A DNA stretch of 64,000 nt from Tisiphia sp964030975 (GTDB lineage Bacteria > Pseudomonadota > Alphaproteobacteria > Rickettsiales > Rickettsiaceae). The stretch covers positions 1,798,001 to 1,862,000 of the forward strand of contig NZ_CAXIQH010000001.1 in the NCBI RefSeq assembly GCF_964030975.1. The letters are read 5' to 3'. Every line of letters starts with the position of its first letter. The first letter of the stretch is position 1. Positions 29,418-38,120 of the stretch are shown here, one piece after another. Below the pieces are notes generated by a model. The model was not told the DNA's origin and made no database searches. It saw only the letters and a program-made list of their open reading frames with translations. The translations under genes and the position numbers were made by a program.

Positions 29418-30923
29418 TTAATTTTCCTCCACTACTGAATAGGTTGTTAAATGTATTTTACTGTAACTGCTGCAATCAGCGTCTGGTGGAGTTTTTAACT
29501 GAATAAACTTATATTCATTGATATCTACTTGTATAGCTGGTTGTAAATACTGCTCAACTAATTTAGCACTACAGCCACCAATAGTAATTGCTAAATTACA
29601 GGCATTAGTCACCTTGTCTAATCCATACTTATTAACCAACTGCAGAATTGCTATAAATTGTTTATCACTGTCCTTGTAGTTTTCCAGTTTATTGCGTATC
29701 TTACTAAATACCTCTGGTAATAAGCTCATAAGCTCTTTAAAGGGAGCACCATTACGCAAAGCCCCTGGTTTACGTTCCAGAGCTGAGATATAATGCCATG
29801 GATTATAAATCTTCTGGTAGCGATTGAAACAGCGAACATGCTCTCCTATAACCTTGCTTTCATATAGGATAACTATCTCCCAGGCATAGGATTTAATTTG
29901 CACAGCAACACCTACATATTCACACGGAACGCTATACATATTAGTATCATATTGCACAAGGCTTAAAGGCGAAACTATAGTTGGATGCAATCTGTAAGCT
30001 GTAAATTCTCCTCTATATTTTATTAAATATGGCTTTTCTTCCTCATATACTTCAAAGATTGTCCGCTCTTTAAAGTCAGGATGCTGTCTAGTTTTAGACC
30101 AATTTAAAGACATCTCTCTGAGTTGATAATTGATATCTTCATAGCTTTCCCCTGTCAGTATTGGTGTAAAAAAGTTACGTCTAGTATCACCTACTCGTTT
30201 TTCAACTCGCCCCTTCTCCCAACCAGATGCTGGAGTACAAGCAGTCGGTTCAAATAAATAATGAGATGCCATCTGAACAAACTTTTCGTTAAAAATACGA
30301 TTCCTGCCGACTAATATCTCTTTAACGGCTGTCTTCATATTATCATAAATTCCCTTCTTACAGCAGCCAGCAAAAAACTTAAAGGCTTCTTCATGTGCTT
30401 TCATCACCATCTCAAGTTGCTCGTTAGGGTAGACAATAACCAAAGAATGACGGCTGTAGCATAGTGTTATTCTTGCAGCCTTTACTCTAATAATCTCACC
30501 ATCTAAACATATCTCCTCTTCTCCCCAGTCAAATTGAAAAGATTCTCCAGGTTCAAAATTTAGTGGAATAAAAACTTGTTGACCCTTTGCTTCGCGTTCT
30601 CTACGAAATGCCCTGACAATTAGATTCACAGTTTCATAACTTCCTGTGTAACCCGATATCTGTAGCTGTTGGTATAGTTTCTTTGCCGTCATTCTGCGTC
30701 GAACCGGCTCCTTGCTATTCTCTACTAATAACTGATTTAGTACTGCAAGATGATTACCAAGAACCGGTTTATCTTTGGTATATTTTGCTAACTCAAATTT
30801 GGTTTGATCACTACGAATGACTTTTTTTACTGTATTCTTTGATATATTCAATTCTCTAGCAATTTTTTTAATTGCCTTACCATCAACGTGGTACATCCTA
30901 CGTATTCTTCCTATTGTTTCCAC
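29418..30923 (-). CDS. istA: IS21 transposase IstA
   Basis: 501 residues from the GTG at 30923 (VETIGRIRRMYHVDGKAIKK), chosen because AAGGGG lies just upstream; the frame is open to 30965. The HTH region (KIARELNISKNTVKKVIRS) is at about 18-40. The rve-type catalytic core begins at ESFQFDWGEEE (first Asp), with CCKKGIYDNMKTAV (second Asp) and WEKGRVEKRVG (Glu region). The C-terminal Mu-type beta domain includes YSVPCEYVGVAVQIK. It acts with IstB. Intact. Confidence 0.92.
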   Translation of the reverse strand: METIGRIRRMYHVDGKAIKKIARELNISKNTVKKVIRSDQTKFELAKYTKDKPVLGNHLAVLNQLLVENSKEPVRRRMTAKKLYQQLQISGYTGSYETVNLIVRAFRREREAKGQQVFIPLNFEPGESFQFDWGEEEICLDGEIIRVKAARITLCYSRHSLVIVYPNEQLEMVMKAHEEAFKFFAGCCKKGIYDNMKTAVKEILVGRNRIFNEKFVQMASHYLFEPTACTPASGWEKGRVEKRVGDTRRNFFTPILTGESYEDINYQLREMSLNWSKTRQHPDFKERTIFEVYEEEKPYLIKYRGEFTAYRLHPTIVSPLSLVQYDTNMYSVPCEYVGVAVQIKSYAWEIVILYESKVIGEHVRCFNRYQKIYNPWHYISALERKPGALRNGAPFKELMSLLPEVFSKIRNKLENYKDSDKQFIAILQLVNKYGLDKVTNACNLAITIGGCSAKLVEQYLQPAIQVDINEYKFIQLKTPPDADCSSYSKIHLTTYSVVEEN

Positions 30924-31059
30924 TATAAACACCCCTTTAAAACTCCTTAAAAAAAATATTAACAATATTAATTTTTCGGAGATATTGTTACTTATTTAGG
31001 GGGTCAATTTTCATTACAATTTTTCCTTTAAAGGGGTCAATAGATGATTACAATTTACA

Positions 31060-33162
31060 CTTTACAGACAGTAGAGAAAAATTTCACATAGTCATATTGC
31101 TGCTGTAAGCAATAACCATAGTCTTGTATCTGATGCTTAAGCTGAGAATTATCAGACTCAGCATATTCAGCAAAAATCTCCACTGCTATCTGCAAGTTTA
31201 TTATGGCATCTGATATGCTATCTATTTGCTTATTAAGTACTTTTTGCAATCTTGATAATAATTCCAGCCCTAGAAAATATTCACCTTCACTATGTTGTTT
31301 CAGTTCGTTGTAATTAATTGATGAGGGTACCCAATTTTTGACAAGATGATAATTCTCAGAAAATGCATTGAGTGGATTGACATTTAAGCACTGAGTTGCA
31401 TTACCAATAGCTTTAACTATCACCTCTAATAGTTGATTAAAGTTATTACTTGCAGTATTTAACAGATGAGATGAACATTCCATAGCTTTCTTCGAAATAG
31501 TGATATTGACCATATCACCTTTAGCGTCAGAATATTTGGATGACTCTTCTATTGCTGCAAGTAAGTCAGGTATAGTTAACTCACCTTCTCCACTTGGTTT
31601 ATAGAATAGATGTATTGAGCAATTATTAATCAGTGCTTTGTGTTCATCTGTTGCCCCTTGATTGTCTTTTAATATTTTATCTATAGATTTTTTGATATGA
31701 TCAATATTTTTATTTGGTGATACATGGCTAACTACTAAAGATATGCTGCCCTCTATAGACCCAATATCCTTAAAACTTTTTATAAAATTAGATAGTGTTT
31801 CAAGGAAATCATTACCTCTTTTACTCCTTAAATCCGATTCATTTACCACCAACACAAATTTTAGCTGCTCTGTAGTTTCAAAGAGCCTTTTAATATAGAA
31901 TCTGTTAACGATTTCTAGAACAAGCTCAGTATCATTAAAGCCAGGACAATCCCAAATGGTTGTACCTTTAGCAACACATTTATTAGGAATCTTAGTCTCG
32001 GAAGCCATTTTATGACCAATGACAATATCTTTAATCGGTTGCATCGCATCAATAACCAGTTCGTCAGTTTCATCATCAAAAATCGCTTGCAGCTTCCTGC
32101 CACTAAACAAGTGAGCAAGTGTACTCTTGCCAGCCCCAGTATTACCAAGCAGCAATATTCCTTGCTTGCTATGGTCTTGCAGGCGGTCGTTACCATCTCG
32201 GATTAGACTTGATACTTGCTGGATAGTAGCCTGCTCATCATTATTAAACTGATTATCCCCATCTGCTACCTCAAATAATTTCACAACCGGTATATTTGGT
32301 ATATATTCTTTCACTTTTGCCTCCTCTATAGCTTTTAATTTATTAGCCTCCTCTTGTTCTTTAAGCTTTGCCTCTTGCTCAAGTCTCTCAGCCTCTTGTC
32401 TGGCTTTATTAGCAAAATCTCTATTAATCTTTAGGACTGTTTGTATCTCCTTCGCTCCAGCATCTCCTATCTGGTTAAAACTAAGGTCAAGAGTAGTAAT
32501 AGATTTATTATCCTTTAAGGCTTCTGCTAAATCTTTCGCTCCAGCATCTCTTATCTGGTTATTATAAAGGGAAAGATTAGTAATAGAGTGATTAATCTTT
32601 AAGGCTTCTGCTAAATCTTTCGCTCCAGCAGCTCCTATCTGGTTAGAATTAAGGGAAAGATTAGTAATAGATTTATTAACCTTTAAGGCTTCTGCTAAAT
32701 CTTTCGCTCCAGCAGCTCCTATCTGGTTAGAATTAAGGGAAAGATTAGTAATAGATTTATTAACCTTTAAGGCTTCTGCTAAATCTTTCGCTCCAGCAGC
32801 TCCTATCTGGTTAGAATTAAGGGAAAGATTAGTAATAGATTTATTAACCTTTAAGGCTTCTGCTAAATCTTTCGCTCCAGCAGCTCCTATCTGGTTACCA
32901 CCAAGGTTAAGAGTAGTAATAGATTGATTAATCTTTAAGGCTTCTGCTAAATCTTTCGCTTCAGCAGCTCCTATCTGGTTATTACTAAGGTCAAGAGTAG
33001 TAATAGATTTATTATCCTTTAAGGGTTTTGCTAAATCTTTCGCTCCAGCATCTCCTATCTTGTTATTTTGAAGGTAAAGAGTAGTAATAGATTTATTATC
33101 CTTTAAGCCTTCTGCTAAATCTTTCACTCCAGCAGCTCCTATCTGGTTAGAATAAAGGTAAA
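31060..33162 (-). pseudogene. LRR and GTPase central piece of the split gene
   Basis: About 700 codons open from the IS982 edge to the IS21 edge (ATG-like start TTG 33169 and stop TAA 31055 both come from the IS sequences). It begins with about 8.5 LRR units; three consecutive 84-bp units at 32623-32874 are nearly identical in DNA. It continues with a charged coiled coil (RQEAERLEQEAKLKEQEEAN) and the GTPase: GILLLGNTGAGKSTLAHLFS, TIWDCPGFND, FVLVVNESDLRSKRG. The classical NKxD is not evident; VVSHVSPNKN is a candidate. The C-terminal 180 residues are helical. AIG1/GIMAP-like GTPases are dynamin-related in eukaryotes; the bacterial role is unknown. Confidence 0.8.
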
Positions 33163-34160
33163 ATGCCAATTAAGAGCAAAACCGAGTTTGCATCATGAAT
33201 AGAGCTACCGAAATTTTACCAAAAACATGTACCATAAGCCCATTGTAAGATCTGACCTTACTAGCTATTTGTATATTGGTCTTTTCTTCAATCCAATTAA
33301 ATAGCGACTCTATGGGTTGCCTCACGCTTGATATTGCACTGGATAGTAGTCTATCTGCCGCATCTAACAATTCCTGCCCTTTAGCTTTCTTAACCGGGGT
33401 GTATAGAGTAATACCACCTTGATCTGCAACTGGCTGATTCCCTGTTTGATAGGCTTTGTCTGCGAAAACCCTACTATTTTCTGGTAATTGCTTAGATAAT
33501 TCCTCATAAAACCTTATATCTGCAGTACCAGCATCCGTTATTCCAAAATATTGCGGTATAGGCAAGTATCCCTTTTTGTAACTTCCCGCTGCATGTAATT
33601 TAATCCCGTAATAATGGAGTTTTTTAGTTGCACAGTAACCATTATTAGTCGCAATCTCTGGAGCTATTTTTGCGTTAAATCTTCTACCTCTATGAGCTAA
33701 TATTATTGGCATAGAATCCAAAAGTAATGGATAAGACTGATTATAATCTTTTGGAAGTTGGTGATAGAGAGCTGTCATTAAACCGCTAAACAGATGAGAA
33801 ACTTTATTTAATCTCTGTACAAAAGCTACATAGCTTGGTAACGCTTTAAACCAGTCACGCAAGTGCCTATCGGTATATTCATAAATTTCCTTAACTGTAT
33901 GGCGTTTACTCATAATACCGAATATATAGATTGTCATAACCTCTTCATCCGAGAAAGTTAAATTTGAATAATTAGAAATACGTGCCATGTTTTTTCTTAA
34001 CTTATGTTGATATTCTTTGCAAATAAATAGGTAGAGTGATATTAATTGTGATTGCCAATCCATATAAAATGCCATTTTACGTTGAAAACAAAGACATTTT
34101 ATCTATTGGATTGGTACTTTTCAAGCATTCACTTAGTCTTCTTCAGCTCTTAATTCGCAT
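33163..34160 (-). mobile_element. IS982-family element
   Basis: 998 bp. The ends ATGC(G/C)AATTAAGAGC are inverted (33163 and 34160). Flanked by TAAA on both sides (33159-33162 and 34161-34164), a 4-bp duplication. One transposase gene. Removing the element and one TAAA restores the LRR frame (KSITILYLYSNQIG). Confidence 0.85.
33170..34075 (-). CDS. IS982 transposase
   Basis: 301 residues. The N-terminus SLYLFICKEYQHKLRKNMAR and SNLTFSDEEVMTIYIFGI match the IS982 helical region; the DDE core has LLLDSMPIILAHRGRR (first Asp), FADKAYQTG (second Asp) and ISSVRQPIESLFNWIEEK (Glu). Length and segments are normal for IS982, so it looks intact. An internal ATG (MDWQSQ) five codons in is an alternative start. 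Confidence 0.88.
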   Translation of the reverse strand: MAFYMDWQSQLISLYLFICKEYQHKLRKNMARISNYSNLTFSDEEVMTIYIFGIMSKRHTVKEIYEYTDRHLRDWFKALPSYVAFVQRLNKVSHLFSGLMTALYHQLPKDYNQSYPLLLDSMPIILAHRGRRFNAKIAPEIATNNGYCATKKLHYYGIKLHAAGSYKKGYLPIPQYFGITDAGTADIRFYEELSKQLPENSRVFADKAYQTGNQPVADQGGITLYTPVKKAKGQELLDAADRLLSSAISSVRQPIESLFNWIEEKTNIQIASKVRSYNGLMVHVFGKISVALFMMQTRFCS

Positions 34161-34891
34161 TAAAGAATAGTAATAGATTTATTAACCTTTAAGGCTTCTG
34201 CTAAATCTTTCACTCCAGCATCTCCTATCTGGTTCTGTTGAAGGTTAAGATTAGTAATAGATTTATTAACCTTTAAGGCCTCTGCTAAATCTTTCGCTCC
34301 AGCAGCTCCTATCTGGTTATTATCAAGGAAAAGATTAGTAATAGATTTATTATCCTTTAAGGCTTCTGCTAAATCTTTCGCTCCAGCATCTCCTATCCGG
34401 TTAGTAGAAAGGTGAAGAAAAGTAATAGATTTGTTATCCTTTAAGGCTTCTGCTAAATCTTTCGCTCCAGCATCTCCTATCTGGTTATTAGTAAGGTTAA
34501 GAGTAGTAATAGATTGATTAATCTGCAAGGCTTCAGTTAGATACTTCGCTCCAGCATCTCCTATCTGGTTGGAATCAAGGTTAAGAGAAGTAATAAATTT
34601 ATTATCCTTTAAGGCTTCTGCTAAATCTTTCGCTCCAGCAGCTCCTATCCGGTTAGCAGAAAGGTGAAGATTAGTAATAGATTTATTATCCTTTAAGGCT
34701 TCTGCTAAATCTTTCGCTCCAGCATCTCCTATCTGGTTAGAATAAAGGTTAAGAGTAGTAATAGATTGATTAATCTTTAAGGCTTCTGCTAAATCTTTCG
34801 CTCCAGCATCTCCTATCTGGTTATTACTAAGGGAAAGATTAGTAATAGAGTTGTTTTTTATTTGTTGTATAATAGTTTGTTCTAATGGCAT
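34161..34891 (-). pseudogene. N-terminal LRR piece of the split gene
   Basis: 243 codons starting MPLEQTIIQQIKNNSITNLS, with eight and a half LRR units of 28 residues, each with LxLxxNxIGxAGAKxLxEAL. The frame runs into the IS982 and stops at once (SITIL then TAA). It may still give a small LRR protein. The 419-base gap 34892-35310 upstream holds only AT-rich DNA with possible promoters for this gene and the divergent fibre-like gene; I see no other gene there. Confidence 0.8.
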
Positions 34892-35310
34892 TTTTTCCTC
34901 TCTTTATATTTAGGTTAAAAGTGATTAGTACTTAAATAGTTATCAATGAAGTACTGTTATTCCATCTCTGTATCGTTGGCATTAACGGGTTAGCTATATG
35001 CTACTTTCATGGTTCTCTGTAACCGTTCTCAAAGGTCTCATGATGCCAAAAAACTTTTATTATTAATTGTTTTTAACAATAGCCACATCAATCCATCTAA
35101 GATTAAATAATAATAATTTGTCAAACAACTAAATAACTACTTGTCACTATTTTTCTAGTAAGAGTTGTGATTTTTTTAGCATCACTATTGTAAAACAACT
35201 TAAATTATACTAGTAAAAATATGAGGTAAAAATATCACAAAATATGATGCAAATTGTGATTTTTTATGATATAATAACTCTCCTACAATACAGATACTAC
35301 AGGGGATTAT

Positions 35311-36289
35311 ATGAGAAAAATTGCAGTCAGATTTAACAAGTTACAAGATATCGAAAATCTTAAAAAAATCATGAGAAATGTTTACGCGAGTAATAGTGAT
35401 CATTTACCGGATATCGCTAAATTTCATTTGGGCGAGAAGATTTTTATACCGAATCAGGTAGATAAAGCAGAGTTGCACATAATAACTGCCAACGGCACTG
35501 AAATTATAACATTTTCTAAAGCTACACTAAGCTTTTATTTAGGTACGCAACATCCTTTTACTAAAGTAACCATGACCTCTGAGGATGAAGGTAATTATAT
35601 TGTCCTGCCTTGGAATTTAGATAGCCGAGTTGGTAGAGATAATCTGAAGAACCTAATAAACCGGATTCCTAGCAATGTAAAAGAGCTAAAATACATCATC
35701 TATGTTAATAGTTATGACAGCCTAAGTAGTCTTAGTCTTGAGAATAGCAAAGATTTAAGCCAAAGCCTAACCTCACTAGCTAGTTTGCACCTATCAGATA
35801 TTATGGCAGAAGATGAAACCGAAAGCTTGCTTAATAAAATAGGTAATTTAGAACAAAGCCTAAGAGAAAGAGATAATGTTGTTAATCAGAAGCAAGCTCA
35901 GATTAGTAGTTTAACTACGCAAGTTAATAATATGAGTTCACAAGTTAATAGCTTAAATACACAAGTTTATAGTAATAGCTCGCAAGTTAGGAGTTTAACT
36001 ACGCAAATTTAATAGCAAGGACTCGCAAATTAATAGTATGACTACGAAAATCGCTAATTTAACTACGCAAGTTAATAATCTACAAGCTAGCAATAACTCT
36101 TATTCTAACCAAATTAACCAATTTAATAGTAACAAGAATAGCTATCATCTTGAATCAAGTAATTATCTATATAATAAGGTATATAAATTGACTAATTATA
36201 CCGGTAAGTTAATAGCAAATGCCAGTATACAGTACCGTGATAGTGAGACTCATAGTGTTGTAGCATTAGAATTTACTCCTATTTGGTAA
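35311..36289 (+). pseudogene. Coiled-coil fibre-like phage gene with one frameshift
   Basis: Codons 1-233 (stop at 36010-36012) and a second open frame starting in 36013-36040 belong together: dropping one T from the run at 36009-36011 gives TQINSKDSQINSMTTKIANL without a break. The whole protein would have about 325 residues. The N-terminal 150 residues are globular (AKFHLGEKIFIPNQVDKAEL, NYIVLPWNLDSRVGRDNLKN); the middle is a heptad-type coiled coil with repeats of SLTTQVNNMSSQVNSLNTQV; the end is a small domain (YNKVYKLTNYTGKLIANASI). It lies before holin and endolysin, where T7 has its tail fibre, but I see no gp17 N-terminal domain. Unknown function. Confidence 0.55.
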
Positions 36290-36307
36290 TAAAATTAGAT
36301 TATTTAT

Positions 36308-36844
36308 ATGATAGCAATATTAAGTGCCTTTATAGGATTTTGCAGTAGTTTTATACCGGAGGTTTTGCATTTCCTCAGGGACAAAAAAGACAAGGAACAT
36401 GAGCTTAAATTAATTGATTTGCAGTTAAAAGCTTTAAAGACTGGTCATAGTGCTAGGCTTGAGGAAATCCAAATTAAGGCTGATAACGATGAGAATAAAT
36501 ATCTATATCAATATGCTGGTATACAAACAACCAGTAACAGCAGTAATAATTGGGTAGATTTTTTGGCTACCAGTGTTAGACCAATGATTACTTATATATT
36601 TTTTCTGCTCTATGTAGCATTAAAAATAGCTATCTTTATAAGATTTGGTGCATCAATTGACACCATATGGAGCAGTGAAGATCAGGGGATATTCTGTGCC
36701 GTTATTGGTTTTTGGTTCGGTCATCGGGCTTTTGGCAGATACCGAGTTAATGGTAACAATAAAGGTTATCTCTATGGTAATGGCAGTGGTAACGGTCACA
36801 CCTATGTCAATGGTAGTGGCAATGGTAAGATTAATGGCTACTAA
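36308..36844 (+). CDS. 3-TM holin (gene-transfer-agent/phage type)
   Basis: 178 residues. One hydrophobic stretch at the N-terminus (AILSAFIGFCSSFIPEVL), a long charged helix (RDKKDKEHELKLIDLQLKAL), then two membrane segments (MITYIFFLLYVALKIAIFI and GIFCAVIGFWFGHRAFGR). The RPMITY, WSSEDQ and FWFGHRAF features match the GTA_holin_3TM family. The C-terminus is an unusual Gly/Asn-rich tail (YLYGNGSGNGHTYVNGSGNG). Role: makes membrane lesions that free the endolysin. It overlaps the lysozyme start by 11 bases. Confidence 0.85.
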   Translation: MIAILSAFIGFCSSFIPEVLHFLRDKKDKEHELKLIDLQLKALKTGHSARLEEIQIKADNDENKYLYQYAGIQTTSNSSNNWVDFLATSVRPMITYIFFLLYVALKIAIFIRFGASIDTIWSSEDQGIFCAVIGFWFGHRAFGRYRVNGNNKGYLYGNGSGNGHTYVNGSGNGKINGY

Positions 36845-37286
36845 TATTACTAGCAATGATAAAGCAGAATACATCATTAAAAGCTTTGAAGGACTGAGGC
36901 TACAACCATATTACTGCCCGGCTGGTTTAAAAACTATTGGCTGGGGGCATGTGATAAAAGAGTACGAGCAACAACAAATGTCTGATGGTATATCACGAGA
37001 ACATGCTGACTACTTACTAGAGCAGGATGTAGAACAAGCTAAATATGCCATTTATCGACATTGCGGCGTACCATTAAACTACTGCCAAGAAGGGGCTTTG
37101 ATATCATTTGTCTTTAACTGTGGAGCTGGTGCCTTTCAAGCTTCCAGTTTAAGACAAAAGCTGCTGCGAGGTGAATATTTACTAGCTGCCGATGAATTCC
37201 CTAAATGGGTTTATGCCCGTGGTGTCAAGCTTAAGGGTTTGATTAGAAGACGATTAATAGAGAGAGCAGTATTTTTACAAAACTAG
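36834..37286 (+). CDS. Phage endolysin, GH24 lysozyme (R21 type)
   Basis: 150 residues from ATG 36834 (MATNITSNDK); longer upstream frames overlap the holin and are not believed. Catalytic segment SFEGLRLQPYYCPAGLKTIG contains the Glu, and Cys replaces the T4-type Asp, followed by Thr: the E-C-T triad of R21-like endolysins. GWGHV and the C-terminal helix pair (ALISFVFNCGAGAFQASSLR, PKWVYARGVKLKGLIRRR) complete the family fold. No signal-anchor is seen, so it depends on the holin. It cleaves peptidoglycan glycan strands. Confidence 0.92.
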   Translation: MATNITSNDKAEYIIKSFEGLRLQPYYCPAGLKTIGWGHVIKEYEQQQMSDGISREHADYLLEQDVEQAKYAIYRHCGVPLNYCQEGALISFVFNCGAGAFQASSLRQKLLRGEYLLAADEFPKWVYARGVKLKGLIRRRLIERAVFLQN

Positions 37287-37340
37287 ATATGACAGGTAAT
37301 TTTGTCGTCATGTTATAGCTAATCCGATTAGCATTACTCC

Positions 37341-37435
37341 GTCATTGCGAGGAGGCGTAAGCCTACGAAGCAATCCATTTTTAATCACTTTTATGGATTG
37401 CTTCGTCGCTACTAAAGTAGCTCCTCGCAATGACG
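37341..37435. repeat. Palindromic repeat family A copy
   Basis: GTCATTGCGAGGAGGC ... GCTCCTCGCAATGACGTC with inner arms GAAGCAATCCA and TGGATTGCTTCGTCG; one long hairpin between endolysin and the next gene. Confidence 0.88.
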
Positions 37436-37510
37436 TCAATTTACTATAGCTAAATGCTAATTAGATTAGTTATATAAACAAACAACATCACGTATAACAA
37501 GGATAAAAAA

Positions 37511-38017
37511 ATGAAAGCCGCAAGGATAAAAATAGAAAAGAATCAAGAGCAGTATCAAAACATTGTTAGCCAAAATATTGTTAATTTATGCAAAAAGAAA
37601 AATAGACCTCAAGAAGTTGTGGTAAATGATACTGTAAAACAAATTTCTGCTACCCCTGAGGTGATGCCACAAACTGTTGAACAGGCAAGGAAACACTACG
37701 CTATTTCTAGCAATGATGATAGCGTTGCCAGACAGAATATCATTGAGGCAAATGAGTCAATAGCTGAAAAAGTGAAAGAACTGCATGAGTTGGAGGAGAT
37801 ACATCAAAAAGTAATCTGCAAGGAAGATAGTCTAAAGCTAGAAGTGATGAACTATATGCAATTCCACATTTATCTAAAAATGGGCGATAATGTTCTTGTC
37901 TCGTGGAAAAACTGTACCCGCAGAACATTTGACCTACCAAAATTCAAAGGTGATTACCCTGAAATATATAGCGAATATGTCAAAGAAATTTCTCCCAGAC
38001 TGTTTAAGCTTTATTGA
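37511..38017 (+). CDS. YqaJ-like phage exonuclease, C-terminal remnant
   Basis: 168 residues. The C-terminal half resembles the last 100 residues of phage YqaJ/lambda-exonuclease-like proteins: a helical VKELHELEEIHQKVICKEDS, then LKMGDNVLVSWKNCTRRTFD, PKFKGDYPEIYSEYVKE and ISPRLFKLY. The catalytic PD-(D/E)XK core that should precede it is absent; instead there is a Lys/Gln-rich N-terminus of unknown kind. Probably a decayed recombination gene of the same prophage. Followed by a strong terminator. Confidence 0.6.
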   Translation: MKAARIKIEKNQEQYQNIVSQNIVNLCKKKNRPQEVVVNDTVKQISATPEVMPQTVEQARKHYAISSNDDSVARQNIIEANESIAEKVKELHELEEIHQKVICKEDSLKLEVMNYMQFHIYLKMGDNVLVSWKNCTRRTFDLPKFKGDYPEIYSEYVKEISPRLFKLY

Positions 38018-38032
38018 ACGTTAGTTGTAGTG

Positions 38033-38081
38033 ATAATATTACAAATAAAGATTTTTAGTTTTATTTGTAATATTATTTTTT
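38033..38081 (+). terminator. Strong rho-independent terminator
   Basis: A 17-bp AT-rich stem (ATAATATTACAAATAAA at 38033-38049 pairs exactly with 38060-38076) followed by TTTTT. Confidence 0.85.
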
Positions 38082-38120
38082 CTTGCTATCATTAATAGCT
38101 AGTCTATTAATGATAAAAAA

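Larger units (their letters stand above)
28555..31059 (-). mobile_element. IS21-family element
   Basis: 2505 bp. The ends are exact 27-bp inverted repeats, TGTAAATTGTAATCATCTAT at the left and its inverse ending in TTTACA at the right, with further sub-terminal GACCCC copies, typical of IS21 multiple terminal repeats. It is flanked by a 7-bp duplication CTTTACA (28548-28554 and 31060-31066). It carries istA and istB on the minus strand. It sits inside the LRR-GTPase-TPR gene and supplies a premature stop. Confidence 0.93.
25075..34891 (-). pseudogene. LRR-GTPase-TPR giant gene split by IS982, IS21 and IS66
   Basis: Four minus-strand pieces (34891-34161, 33158-31060, 28547-28412, 25651-25075) join into 3543 bases with no internal stop, that is 1180 codons plus stop, once the three IS elements and one copy of each flanking duplication are removed. 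The rebuilt protein has about 17 LRR units of 28 residues of ribonuclease-inhibitor type (consensus NKSITNLxLxxNQIGDAGAKDLAEALK). A charged coiled coil follows, then a GTPase domain (P-loop GNTGAGKST, DxxG as WDCPG) of AIG1/septin type at about 575-765, a helical linker, and a TPR-like C-terminus. RBS AGAGAGGAAAA precedes ATG 34891. Function unknown; LRR plus NTPase plus TPR suggests a sensor or host-directed effector. The fragments may still be expressed separately. Confidence 0.85.
17998..37286 (+). mobile_element. Podovirus-like prophage remnant (ejection, fibre and lysis genes)
   Basis: Six plus-strand genes keep a T7-like order: 187-, 714- and 1342-aa proteins (T7 gp14, gp15 and gp16 are 196, 747 and 1318 aa), a fibre-like coiled-coil gene, a 3-TM holin and an endolysin. 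Portal, capsid, terminase and polymerase genes are missing; what lies upstream is the toxin-antitoxin pair and an IS66. A large antisense LRR-GTPase gene and three IS elements occupy 25.1-34.9 kb inside it. The extent is a judgement from gene content; no attachment sites are seen. The spacer 17736-17997 holds only a possible promoter (TATAGTGTAA near 17934). Confidence 0.55.

Noticed and set aside
36645..36833. N-terminal extension of the endolysin
   Set aside because: This stretch is the holin gene read in another frame; ATG 36834 gives the family length.
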